Assembly: GCA_002440885.1 (NCBI GenBank)
Contig: DJVY01000162.1
Coordinates: 9,191 to 30,126 of the forward strand
Origin: Bacteroidales bacterium UBA6244
GTDB lineage: Bacteria; Bacteroidota; Bacteroidia; Bacteroidales; F082
DNA: 20,936 nt
Direction of reading: 5' to 3'
The notes under the pieces are model-generated. The model searched no databases and had not been told where the DNA came from. It saw only the letters and a list, made by a program, of their open reading frames with translations. Positions 1-7,485 of this stretch are shown piece after piece. Within the stretch, counting starts at the first letter, position 1; each line of letters opens with the position of its first letter. The translations under genes were made by a program, and so were the position numbers.

Positions 1-777
1 AACAGCGGAGCCCTCGACCTCAAAGTAACAGCCACTCCCTACGAATGGGAAAATGAGCCTTATACAATATTCGCTATCGAAGACATAAGCAACGAAAAGA
101 GAAAACAGGCCTTAGAGCAAGTTTTTTTTCACGATATTTTAAATGCAGCCGGAGGTATTTCGGGTCTCACTTCGGTACTCGAAATAACCGAAGATCCACA
201 AGAAATGGCCGAAATGGCTAAAATTATTAACAGGGGAACAAATCACCTGATTGAGGAAATAAAATCGCAACGACTACTCACTGCGGCCGAAAACGGTGCC
301 CTGGTACTCAACTGTAAGAAAATCGCCTCGCTCGAAATATTACAGGATGTGGCCTCAATTTATGCCAATCATGAGGTGTGTACTAATAAATTTATTCATA
401 TTCAGTCAGATGCTGAAGAGGTTGAATTTAAATCAGATCATATCCTCGTACGCCGTATACTTGGCAATATGCTCAAAAATGCGTTGGAGGCGACTATGCC
501 CGGTGATACCGTGACGCTGGATTGTAAGCGCAAAGACGAGAAAATAGCCTTCTCTGTTCATAATAAGGTGGTGATTCCATCAGAAATTCAATTACAGCTC
601 TTCAACCGATCCTTTTCTACCAAAGGACTTGGCCGCGGTATAGGCACTTATAGCATGAAACTGTTTGGTGAAAAATACCTGAAAGGGGAAGTTGATTTTT
701 TAAGCACACCTAAGAAAGGGACTACGTTCTTTTTGCGCCTTCCGGCAGAAAATCCCGATTGTGGCGCGGTGAAGTAA
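1..777 (+). CDS. PAS sensor histidine kinase, C-terminal part (5' end outside window)
   Basis: The reading frame is open from base 1, so this is the last 258 residues of a longer protein. Residues 1-32 look like the end of a PAS domain (PYTIFAIEDIS followed by a charged linker). The phospho-acceptor box is FFHDILNAAGGISGL, with His44 of the visible part. A HATPase_c domain follows: the N box is LGNMLKNALEAT near residues 154-166, the glycine-rich lid is TKGLGRGIGTYSMKLFG, and the end is GTTFFLRLP. It would autophosphorylate on His44 and pass phosphate to a REC domain. No membrane segment is visible in the part present. No response regulator lies immediately downstream. The REC-sigma54 regulator and Hpt protein 8 kb away are possible partners, but nothing in the sequence proves it. 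The kinase identity is firm; the signal sensed is unknown. Confidence 0.87.
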   Translation, partial: NSGALDLKVTATPYEWENEPYTIFAIEDISNEKRKQALEQVFFHDILNAAGGISGLTSVLEITEDPQEMAEMAKIINRGTNHLIEEIKSQRLLTAAENGALVLNCKKIASLEILQDVASIYANHEVCTNKFIHIQSDAEEVEFKSDHILVRRILGNMLKNALEATMPGDTVTLDCKRKDEKIAFSVHNKVVIPSEIQLQLFNRSFSTKGLGRGIGTYSMKLFGEKYLKGEVDFLSTPKKGTTFFLRLPAENPDCGAVK

Positions 778-824
778 AACCCTACCATGATTGAACCAAA
801 CTCAGACCCATCCGGTGCTCTGAG

Positions 825-1616
825 CTATTGAACAATTACTTTTTTAATAGAAGTTTTTGCGTTTTCCGACTCAATGTAATAAAAACTGATGCCGGCAGGT
901 AGCCTCTCTGTGCCAACAGTTACAGCCGATTGATCGGTAGAAATGACTTCGTGTTTGATCACTTTTCCCGTAAAATCAAGCCAATACAGCTCCGATGACT
1001 GTCCTTTGAAATCGTCGGGGATGGGTATATTAATAAATCCGTGAGCCGGATTTGGAAAAGGGTTAGCATTGGAATTTGGTGACTCCTCCTTTACTCCATT
1101 CCATTTGCCTGGAATGGAGTATATGTTGGTAAAAACAGAATAAGGGCTTAACGAAAAGTCGTACACAAAACACAACAGCTTCGACAGATCGTTTTCCTGG
1201 TTATAAACCGTGCTGTAACCTCCATTCGGAAGGTTTAAAAAGGTAACCCCCACTTCGTTAACAACTTTGGTGGTATAAACCAAATATCCCGAGGTGTCAG
1301 AAGTGCTTCGATACTCATAGTAAACCACCAACAATTCTACCTGATCGTCGTTGTTGAATAACCTGGTGGACACATAAGCCACTTCGTACAGGGTTTGATT
1401 ATCAGGGACATCAATAGCAATGCTTTTGTAGGTGGTATAGTCATCGCGGTAAATGGTGCAGGTATTCAACTGGTAATCTATTCCGTAATACATTTCACCA
1501 AGTCCATCGAGCTGCACAGAATAAATGGCTTTATCTAAAGAGGCCTCCAAATTTACCTGTCCTAAACCAATGTGTGAGGACATAAATAACACAAGCAAAA
1601 AGACAATATTTCTCAT
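825..1616 (-). CDS. Secreted protein with T9SS type A C-terminal sorting domain
   Basis: This is a 263-residue protein. Residues 1-19 form a signal peptide (MRNIVFLLVLFMSSHIGLG, cleavage near Gly19/Gln20). The middle, residues 20-180, is rich in Tyr, Asp and Thr and I do not recognise it as a known family. Residues about 185-263 are a Por_Secre_tail-type domain (NPFPNPAHGFINI, a WLDFTGKVI strand, LPAGISFYYIES and the terminal KKVIVQ). That tail directs proteins through the outer membrane by the type IX secretion system, after which it is usually removed and the protein is anchored or released. The gene stands alone, convergent with the kinase gene and divergent from the carboxylase operon. 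A TACATTTG box lies 33 nt upstream of the ATG. The function of the mature part is unknown. Confidence 0.86.
   Translation of the reverse strand: MRNIVFLLVLFMSSHIGLGQVNLEASLDKAIYSVQLDGLGEMYYGIDYQLNTCTIYRDDYTTYKSIAIDVPDNQTLYEVAYVSTRLFNNDDQVELLVVYYEYRSTSDTSGYLVYTTKVVNEVGVTFLNLPNGGYSTVYNQENDLSKLLCFVYDFSLSPYSVFTNIYSIPGKWNGVKEESPNSNANPFPNPAHGFINIPIPDDFKGQSSELYWLDFTGKVIKHEVISTDQSAVTVGTERLPAGISFYYIESENAKTSIKKVIVQ
1093..1120. repeat. Perfect 11-bp inverted repeat inside the T9SS cargo gene
   Basis: ACTCCATTCCA (1093-1103) and TGGAATGGAGT (1110-1120) are exact reverse complements separated by six bases. The repeat encodes about residues 166-175, just before the T9SS tail. There is no T-run after it on either strand, so it is not a normal terminator. 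Confidence 0.8.
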
Positions 1617-1648
1617 TTGAACAAATGGCTTTCAAGTTTTAATTTTTA

Positions 1649-1656
1649 CAAATGTA
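1649..1656 (-). promoter_or_regulatory. Bacteroidota -7 box (TACATTTG) for the T9SS cargo gene
   Basis: On the minus strand this reads TACATTTG, a full match to the Bacteroidota -7 consensus TAnnTTTG, 33 nt upstream of the ATG at 1616. I see no good -33 TTTG at the usual spacing, so support rests on one box. Confidence 0.42.
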
Positions 1657-1919
1657 CGGTTGTTTAGTTTAACATTACACGGGCAATCTGAGTTTTTCTT
1701 ACAAGGAACAATGATCAGCTTAAATGATGAAAAAGCCGTTTTTGTTTTTTAGGGAAATGGAACTACCAATAAAAACCACAGCAATTTAATTTTTCGACCA
1801 GGTCAAAGTGGCAGTATATTCTTCGAAACAAATTCTTTTTCAACACGATAGGCCAGTGCAATTGTATTTTTTTTTGGCATTCCAAATCAAATCATATTCT
1901 CCGAATTACATATGTTAAG

Positions 1920-1947
1920 TTGTAGATAACACTTTTTATTATCTTTA
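1920..1947 (+). promoter_or_regulatory. Probable promoter of the acyl-CoA carboxylase operon
   Basis: TTG at 1920-1922 and TATCTTTA at 1940-1947 are 17 bases apart, close to the Bacteroidota TTTG/TAnnTTTG arrangement; the last base of the -7 box is off consensus. It lies about 67 nt before the ATG at 2015. No other candidate nearer the gene looked better. Confidence 0.4.
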
Positions 1948-2014
1948 CGCCCTCAAAAGTTAGCTGTAATTAGTCTTAATAAACTGAATACATGTCAATT
2001 AAATTGAAAAAGAT

Positions 2015-3523
2015 ATGATCAAGAAAATTTTGGTAGCCAACAGAGGAGAGATTGCAGTGCGGATTATGCGCAGCTGCCGAGAAATGGGAATCAAGTCTGT
2101 GGCTGTTTTTTCGGAGGCTGACCGCCATTCGATGCATGTGAGGTTTGCCGACGAGGCTTATTGTATTGGCCCTGCGCCATCAGCTGAGAGTTACCTGGTT
2201 ATCGACAACATCATTGAGGTGGCCAGGCGAAGTGGTGCTGATGCCATCCATCCCGGTTATGGTTTTCTGTCGGAGAACGCGGCATTTTCTGAGCGTTGTG
2301 AGAAGGAGGGCATCATTTTTATTGGTCCTTCGGCTTATGCCATCGATACCATGGGAGACAAAATAACAGCCCGAAAAAAAATGCAAACGGCCAATGTGCC
2401 GGTCGTGCCGGGCACTACTGAGCCCATCACCGACCTAAAAGAAGCTGTTCGGGTAATAATGGAAATAGGATTACCTGTGATGGTAAAAGCCAGCGCAGGA
2501 GGCGGTGGAAAAGGAATGCGTTTGGTTAAGAAAGAAGAAGACATTCTGTCTTCGGTAAGCGCAGCCCGGTCGGAAGCTAAAGCAGCTTTTGGTAATGATG
2601 CCGTTTATATCGAAAAGTACATTAGCTCGCCACACCATATTGAATTTCAAATTGTTGCCGACAAGCACGGCAACTGCGTCCATTTGTTTGAACGGGAATG
2701 TTCCGTTCAGCGACGTCATCAAAAAGTAGTTGAAGAAACGCCCTCGCCAATTATGACTGAGGCTGTACGTCAGGAAATGGGAGCTCACGCCGTGGCCGCT
2801 GCCAAAGCCGTGAATTACAGCGGAGCAGGTACCATCGAATTTATTGTTGATGACAACCTCAACTACTATTTTCTGGAGATGAATACCCGCCTTCAGGTTG
2901 AACATCCCATCACCGAAAGGGTGGTTGGCGTTGATCTGGTAAAAATTCAAATTGATATCGCAAACGGCAAAGAACTGCCTTTCAAACAGGAAGATCTGAA
3001 ACAACATGGACATGCCATTGAAGTGCGTATTTACGCCGAAGATCCCGACAACAATTTTATGCCCAGTCCAGGGATGATAAAACACATTACCGAGCCGCTT
3101 GGCTTAGGCGTACGTCACGATGGTTACGTGTATGCAGGCTACGAAATCCCGATTTATTACGATCCCATGATTTCGAAACTTATTGTTTGGGCACAAACCC
3201 GCCAGGAGGCCATCGACCGGATGCGAAGGGCATTACATGCCTACAAAATTACCGGAATCAAAACGTCCATTCCCTTCCTGAACCGCATTATGGAAGTCCC
3301 GGCATTCGTTGAGGGAAAATACAACACCCACTTTATTCAGGATCATGAAGAACAGCTTAAACCAAAGGATAACGCCTCGCAACGACTTAAAGATGTAGCA
3401 GCAATCACCGCCTTTTTTGATTACATGAGTAAAATAGAAAACACCAAAAAAAGTAAATACTGCAAACGTCCGGTAAGCAATTGGAAAAATTATGGCCGCG
3501 CCACTAACCTGAAAAAATTATAA
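2015..3523 (+). CDS. accC: Biotin carboxylase subunit of acyl-CoA (propionyl-CoA) carboxylase
   Basis: It catalyses ATP- and bicarbonate-dependent carboxylation of biotin on the carrier protein encoded next. The protein has 502 residues. The N-terminal Rossmann-like part starts KKILVANRGEIAVRI and includes IHPGYGFLSEN (79-89). The ATP-grasp region contains the glycine loop AGGGGKGM (161-168), the ECSVQRRHQKVVEE segment (228-241) and the catalytic EMNTRLQVEHPITE stretch (288-301). It is about 50 residues longer than E. coli AccC; the basic C-terminal extension (about 450-502) resembles that of Bacteroidota acyl-CoA carboxylases. It is first in an operon with a biotin carrier (17-nt gap) and a carboxyltransferase of PccB type, so the complex more likely acts on propionyl-CoA than in the AccABCD fatty-acid pathway. 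Pyruvate carboxylase is excluded by the partner subunit. Confidence 0.93.
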   Translation: MIKKILVANRGEIAVRIMRSCREMGIKSVAVFSEADRHSMHVRFADEAYCIGPAPSAESYLVIDNIIEVARRSGADAIHPGYGFLSENAAFSERCEKEGIIFIGPSAYAIDTMGDKITARKKMQTANVPVVPGTTEPITDLKEAVRVIMEIGLPVMVKASAGGGGKGMRLVKKEEDILSSVSAARSEAKAAFGNDAVYIEKYISSPHHIEFQIVADKHGNCVHLFERECSVQRRHQKVVEETPSPIMTEAVRQEMGAHAVAAAKAVNYSGAGTIEFIVDDNLNYYFLEMNTRLQVEHPITERVVGVDLVKIQIDIANGKELPFKQEDLKQHGHAIEVRIYAEDPDNNFMPSPGMIKHITEPLGLGVRHDGYVYAGYEIPIYYDPMISKLIVWAQTRQEAIDRMRRALHAYKITGIKTSIPFLNRIMEVPAFVEGKYNTHFIQDHEEQLKPKDNASQRLKDVAAITAFFDYMSKIENTKKSKYCKRPVSNWKNYGRATNLKKL

Positions 3524-3540
3524 CAAAAATCAACTTAATT

Positions 3541-4044
3541 ATGGCTTACGAAATTAAACTTAATGAGGAGGTTCATCAAATTGAAATGTGGGCAAAGGAA
3601 GGAAATCTGGCCGACTTTAAAATAGATAACCGCCATTATACCGTTGATATAGTTGAAGTTGAACACGGTGTTTACTCTATTTTACTGGATGGCATTTCCT
3701 ATAATGTTGAATTGCTTCCTACCGAAAACAAAAAATATCTGGTAAACACATTGTACAATGCTTTCGATGTGGAAATTATTGATGCCGAAACCAAATACAA
3801 GAACAGCCGGAAATCAGCTGAGGCAGAAGACAGCAACTACATCTCGACCCCCATGCCGGGAAAAGTAGTGAAGATTTTGGTAAATGAAGGGGATCGGGTA
3901 AAAGGAGGTGATACGGTAATTATTGTCTCGGCCATGAAAATGGAAAGCGAATACAAGGTTGTAAAAGACCGACTTATAACAAAGATCCTGGTCAAAGAAG
4001 GAGACAATATCGATGGCCATCAGCCACTCATTATGCTGGAATAA
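3541..4044 (+). CDS. Biotin carboxyl carrier subunit of acyl-CoA carboxylase
   Basis: This 167-residue carrier moves carboxyl-biotin between the carboxylase and the carboxyltransferase. Residues 99-167 form a standard biotinyl/lipoyl domain beginning YISTPMPGKVVKILV. The biotinylation motif is AMKM at 131-134, with Lys133 as the modified residue; the residue before it is Ser, where Glu is common. Residues 1-95 form a beta-rich segment, possibly the BT-type domain that binds the partner subunits in PCC-like enzymes (inference). It is flanked by the biotin carboxylase (17-nt gap) and the carboxyltransferase (49-nt gap) and must be a substrate of a biotin ligase encoded elsewhere. A decarboxylase carrier (MmdC-like) would have a similar end, but the adjacent biotin carboxylase gene favours a carboxylase. 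Confidence 0.9.
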   Translation: MAYEIKLNEEVHQIEMWAKEGNLADFKIDNRHYTVDIVEVEHGVYSILLDGISYNVELLPTENKKYLVNTLYNAFDVEIIDAETKYKNSRKSAEAEDSNYISTPMPGKVVKILVNEGDRVKGGDTVIIVSAMKMESEYKVVKDRLITKILVKEGDNIDGHQPLIMLE

Positions 4045-4093
4045 TCGGCTCCAAGTTTAAAAATCATTTTGAAAACCTATAACAGTTAATACC

Positions 4094-5629
4094 ATGTCAT
4101 TAAAATCGAAAATAGGACTGCTCGAGGAAAAAAGCCGCAAGGCCGAATTAGGTGGAGGACAGGAACGCATTGACAAACAACATGCTGCCGGACGGCTTAC
4201 CGCTCGCGAACGCATTGAATTACTGCTCGATCCGGGCACTTTTGTCGAAATAGATAAGTTTGTAACCCATCGGGCCACCGATTTCGGAATGGACAAAACC
4301 AAATTTCTGGGCGATGGCGTGGTAACAGGTTATGGCAAAATTGAAGACCGGCTCGTCTATGTTTTTGCACAGGATTTTACTGTCTTTGGCGGATCGCTTA
4401 GTCGTGCCAACGCCGACAAGATTATTAAAATAATGGATCTGGCCATGAAGATGGGAGCCCCTGTTTTCGGGCTAAACGATTCAGGGGGCGCACGCATTCA
4501 GGAAGGTGTTGAAAGCCTTGCTGGTTATGCCGACATTTTTTACCGCAATGTACGAAGCTCCGGCGTAATTCCTCAAATATCAGCCATATTAGGACCTTGT
4601 GCCGGTGGTGCGGTATATTCTCCGGCTATCACCGATTTTATCCTCATGGTAAAAGAAACTTCCTACATGTTTGTTACCGGTCCTGATGTGATCAAAACCG
4701 TAACCAATGAGGAGGTAACCAAAGAAGATTTGGGTGGGGCAATGGCCCACAACAAAAAAAGCGGGGTGGCACACTTTACCGCCGACAACGATGAACAGGC
4801 CATGATGATGCTTCGCGAGCTGATGAGTTTTCTGCCTTCCAACAACATGGAAGACCCGCCTGTGAAAATATGTACTGATGACCCAAAACGCCAGATTTTC
4901 AAGCTCGATGAAGTTGTGCCCGTTGACGCCAACAAACCCTACAACATGTTCGATATCATCATGCCTGTTATCGACAATGGTCACTTTTTGGAAGTACAAC
5001 CGCATTTTGCACAAAACATCATCGTGGGATTTGCCCGTATCGGCGGACGTTCTGTTGGCATTGTAGCCAATCAGCCTCAGGTACTGGCCGGCGTTTTAGA
5101 TATCGACAGCTCAACGAAAGCTGCACGCTTTGTCCGCTTCTGCGATGCCTTCAACATACCGCTGATTACTTTTGAAGATGTGCCCGGATTCCTGCCCGGA
5201 ACAGCACAGGAATTTGGTGGCATTATCAAACATGGAGCCAAGTTGCTTTATGCTTTCGCGGAAGCTACCGTTCCCAAAATTACCATCATAACCCGCAAAG
5301 CCTATGGAGGCGCTTACGACGTAATGTCGAGTAAACACATTGGTGCCGACATGAATTATGCTTACCCAACCGCTGAAATTGCCGTGATGGGTCCGGATGG
5401 TGCTGTCAGTATTATTTACCGCAATGCCCTCAGCGAGGAGGATAGGAAAAAGGCCGTTGACGAATACAGAAACAACTTCGCCAGCCCCTATAAGGCAGCT
5501 GAATTAGGGTATATCGACGAGATTATTTATCCACATGATACACGCCGTAAAATTGTTGAGGCCCTCGAAATGACGGCCAACAAATCGGCAAGTAATCCGC
5601 CGAAAAAACATGGAAACATTCCTTTGTAA
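4094..5629 (+). CDS. pccB: Acyl-CoA carboxylase carboxyltransferase (PccB/MmdA family)
   Basis: It transfers the carboxyl group from biotin to an acyl-CoA, most likely propionyl-CoA to give methylmalonyl-CoA. The protein has 511 residues, normal for the family. The N-terminal half has AAGRLTARERIELLLD (31-46), FAQDFTVFGGSLS (91-103), the oxyanion-hole segment DSGGARIQEGVESL (129-142) and GPCAGGAVYSPA (167-178). The C-terminal half has ITFEDVPGFLPGTAQE, ITRKAYGGAYDVMSS and YAYPTAEIAVMGPDGA. The same family includes methylmalonyl-CoA decarboxylase alpha subunits. With a biotin carboxylase present and no membrane beta subunit nearby, a carboxylase is the better reading, though the exact acyl-CoA cannot be settled here. 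Translation starts at an ATG without a visible Shine-Dalgarno sequence, like the other genes of this operon. Confidence 0.92.
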   Translation: MSLKSKIGLLEEKSRKAELGGGQERIDKQHAAGRLTARERIELLLDPGTFVEIDKFVTHRATDFGMDKTKFLGDGVVTGYGKIEDRLVYVFAQDFTVFGGSLSRANADKIIKIMDLAMKMGAPVFGLNDSGGARIQEGVESLAGYADIFYRNVRSSGVIPQISAILGPCAGGAVYSPAITDFILMVKETSYMFVTGPDVIKTVTNEEVTKEDLGGAMAHNKKSGVAHFTADNDEQAMMMLRELMSFLPSNNMEDPPVKICTDDPKRQIFKLDEVVPVDANKPYNMFDIIMPVIDNGHFLEVQPHFAQNIIVGFARIGGRSVGIVANQPQVLAGVLDIDSSTKAARFVRFCDAFNIPLITFEDVPGFLPGTAQEFGGIIKHGAKLLYAFAEATVPKITIITRKAYGGAYDVMSSKHIGADMNYAYPTAEIAVMGPDGAVSIIYRNALSEEDRKKAVDEYRNNFASPYKAAELGYIDEIIYPHDTRRKIVEALEMTANKSASNPPKKHGNIPL

Positions 5630-5662
5630 AAAGCAGGTAACTAATTAAATCAACTACCGATC

Positions 5663-5908
5663 ATGGATAGCAATAAGCCTGTTGTTGTGCAAAAACGTTC
5701 CCTAAAAATGGTGATGGAGCCAGGCATCTATTTTTGGTGTGCCTGCGGACGTTCGGCTAACCAGCCGTTTTGCGATGGAAGCCATCGTGGTACTTCATTC
5801 AAGCCTCAAAAAGTGGTTGTTGAAGAAAAGCAATTGGTTAAGTGGTGCATGTGTCGCCATAGCGCAGAAGGTGCATTATGCGACAACAAACACCGCGAAC
5901 TGGATTAG
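5663..5908 (+). CDS. Small protein with two CDGSH-type iron-sulfur motifs
   Basis: This is an 81-residue protein. The first motif, CACGRSANQPFCDGSH, is a perfect match to the zf-CDGSH pattern CxCx2(S/T)x3PxCDG(S/A/T)H, which binds a [2Fe-2S] cluster through three Cys and one His. The second, CMCRHSAEGALCDNKH, keeps all four ligands but has lost the Pro, Gly and Ser. Such two-motif proteins are monomeric MitoNEET/Miner2 relatives whose bacterial role is largely unknown. There is no signal peptide or membrane segment, so it is probably cytosolic. It starts 33 nt after the carboxyltransferase gene on the same strand and is probably co-transcribed with the carboxylase. Its stop codon is one base from that of the convergent glycosyltransferase gene. 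Confidence 0.88.
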   Translation: MDSNKPVVVQKRSLKMVMEPGIYFWCACGRSANQPFCDGSHRGTSFKPQKVVVEEKQLVKWCMCRHSAEGALCDNKHRELD

Positions 5909-5909
5909 T

Positions 5910-7475
5910 TTACCGCAGAAGTGGATCGTCAGGAATACGCTGCAGGTTTTTCATCCGGAAAATGAATATACGCTTGGCTGGCTTTCCTCCTCGTTGTATT
6001 TCGATGGTGTCGGCAGGTATCACTTGCTCAAAATAACTACGCATCAGGCTGTCGGGAGGACGAAAGTCGCGGCTGTCAGTAATATAATAGGCATCATTCC
6101 CGGTTACAAACCCACCCTCAGCGCGGTTAATCCACGCGTAAAGGTGTATTTTATCGAGCGTGCCGATGGCCATGCTTTTTAAATTGGCCGGTGTGGCCGC
6201 GTAATAATCGTAATTGGCCAACGGAAACCAATTGTTCCCCACCAGAAAACTAGATGGAAGCATCTCGCCCGTTTGCATGTCGCGTGAAACAATTTGCCCA
6301 AAAGCTTTTCCCGCTTCACGGTAACCAAACATATCGAGCGAAGGATCATCTTCACCCAAATTTTCATACGTCGTGGTGCTATCCAGTGGAATAAGGCCTG
6401 TCCTTATTTGAAGCATCCCCAGGATTAAAGTAAAAATCAACAAGGCCAAGGCCGATTGAATAATCCCTGGAATTGTTTTCATTGAAGGTTTGGCTGCAAG
6501 CCACACGGCAGCCAACGGAATAAGGGTGGTATAACCCGGTGCGGTCCAGTGTGGTAAGGTGCTGCGAAACAACGAAAAGAACAGAAAAACGGCAATGAGC
6601 GGAAGCCCCATAAGCAGGATAATCCTGGTTTTTTTTGGGTCACTGGTAAGTTTTCCTTTAAAAGCAACCCCAACCGCCATAACAATTAAAACAAAGTTTA
6701 TCGGGTTATTGTACAAAAACTCGCCCATTATTTCCGTCAGGAAATAGTCGGGGCGAAAAACAAAACCGGCCGTGTTTACCCGGTTGCCATGAAAAGTGAA
6801 ACTGATAAAATCGTTTTGTAAATTCCATATTAATAACGGCAGCATCAAAACAGCAGTGATGGCCAGGGCATAGTAAAAATAAAGGCTTTTGAACCAACGG
6901 CGGTTGTAGATCAACAGATACAAAACCGTGCCTCCCCATAAAAAAACCACGGTGTACTTCGACAAAATGCCCAAGCCCAGCAAAAAACCCAGTAAAAGGA
7001 AGTTTCTTCTCACGTTTCTGTTGTCGGGTGAAAAAGGCAAGGTTTGAAGCATAATCAACAACGACCACAACCAAAACAATCCTTGTGGCGTGTCGGGCAG
7101 TATAAACGTTCCGGTTATTACAAAACCATATACAGAAGAGGTATAGAGCAAAGCTGCAAACCAACCGGCTCGCGCATTATAAAGGTTTTTGCCAATTAAA
7201 AACATGATCCAGGTGTTCACTGAACCCAGAATTACCGAACCCAGACGAATGAAAAACTCGTGGCTAAACAGCAAATCCAAACTAAACAACCGGATGGTCC
7301 ATCCCACCATCAACGGATGATCAAAATATGACCAATCAGGATAAAGGGCATACAACCGATAGTAAACTTCGTCATTGCCCAACTCAAGCCACCCGGCTAA
7401 CACACCTCTGACCATTGCCGAAACAACAATCAGCAGCATCGCATAGTTAGTATAATTCGGTGTTTGGGCTTTCAT
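5910..7475 (-). CDS. GT39-family (PMT/ArnT-like) membrane glycosyltransferase
   Basis: This is a polytopic membrane protein of 521 residues with about ten or more hydrophobic segments over residues 8-360, followed by a soluble tail of about 160 residues, probably periplasmic. The first loop carries ELGNDEVYYRLYA with Asp35-Glu36, the acidic pair of GT-C fold enzymes, and then WSYFDHPLMVGW, typical of the PMT_2/GT39 family. Such enzymes move a sugar from a polyprenyl-phosphate carrier to lipid, glycan or protein; the substrate here is unknown. I chose the ATG at 7475, ten bases after the upstream gene's stop. An earlier ATG at 7532 would add 19 residues and overlap that gene by 47 bases. It follows the PHP-like gene directly and is probably co-transcribed with it. 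Confidence 0.87.
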   Translation of the reverse strand: MKAQTPNYTNYAMLLIVVSAMVRGVLAGWLELGNDEVYYRLYALYPDWSYFDHPLMVGWTIRLFSLDLLFSHEFFIRLGSVILGSVNTWIMFLIGKNLYNARAGWFAALLYTSSVYGFVITGTFILPDTPQGLFWLWSLLIMLQTLPFSPDNRNVRRNFLLLGFLLGLGILSKYTVVFLWGGTVLYLLIYNRRWFKSLYFYYALAITAVLMLPLLIWNLQNDFISFTFHGNRVNTAGFVFRPDYFLTEIMGEFLYNNPINFVLIVMAVGVAFKGKLTSDPKKTRIILLMGLPLIAVFLFFSLFRSTLPHWTAPGYTTLIPLAAVWLAAKPSMKTIPGIIQSALALLIFTLILGMLQIRTGLIPLDSTTTYENLGEDDPSLDMFGYREAGKAFGQIVSRDMQTGEMLPSSFLVGNNWFPLANYDYYAATPANLKSMAIGTLDKIHLYAWINRAEGGFVTGNDAYYITDSRDFRPPDSLMRSYFEQVIPADTIEIQRGGKPAKRIFIFRMKNLQRIPDDPLLR

Positions 7476-7485
7476 CTCGATACGC

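Larger units (their letters stand above)
1617..2014. other. Intergenic region between divergent genes
   Basis: This 398-base AT-rich spacer separates the minus-strand T9SS cargo gene from the plus-strand carboxylase operon. It holds one promoter-like box for each side (1649-1656 minus, 1920-1947 plus), a T9 tract near 1867-1875 and a weak A5/T5 hairpin near 1730-1745. I see no small ORF, tRNA or riboswitch in it. Confidence 0.6.

Noticed and set aside
801..824. CTCAGA/TCTGAG inverted repeat as a terminator between the kinase and T9SS genes
   Set aside because: The stem is only six bases with a 12-base loop and no T-run on either strand.
2471..3085. Long minus-strand open frame opposite the biotin carboxylase gene
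   Set aside because: It is antisense to a well-conserved gene, its product has no domain-like features, and it has no promoter or upstream context of its own.
4094..5629. Methylmalonyl-CoA decarboxylase alpha subunit of a sodium pump
   Set aside because: A biotin carboxylase is encoded in the same operon and no membrane beta subunit or gamma/delta subunit is present.
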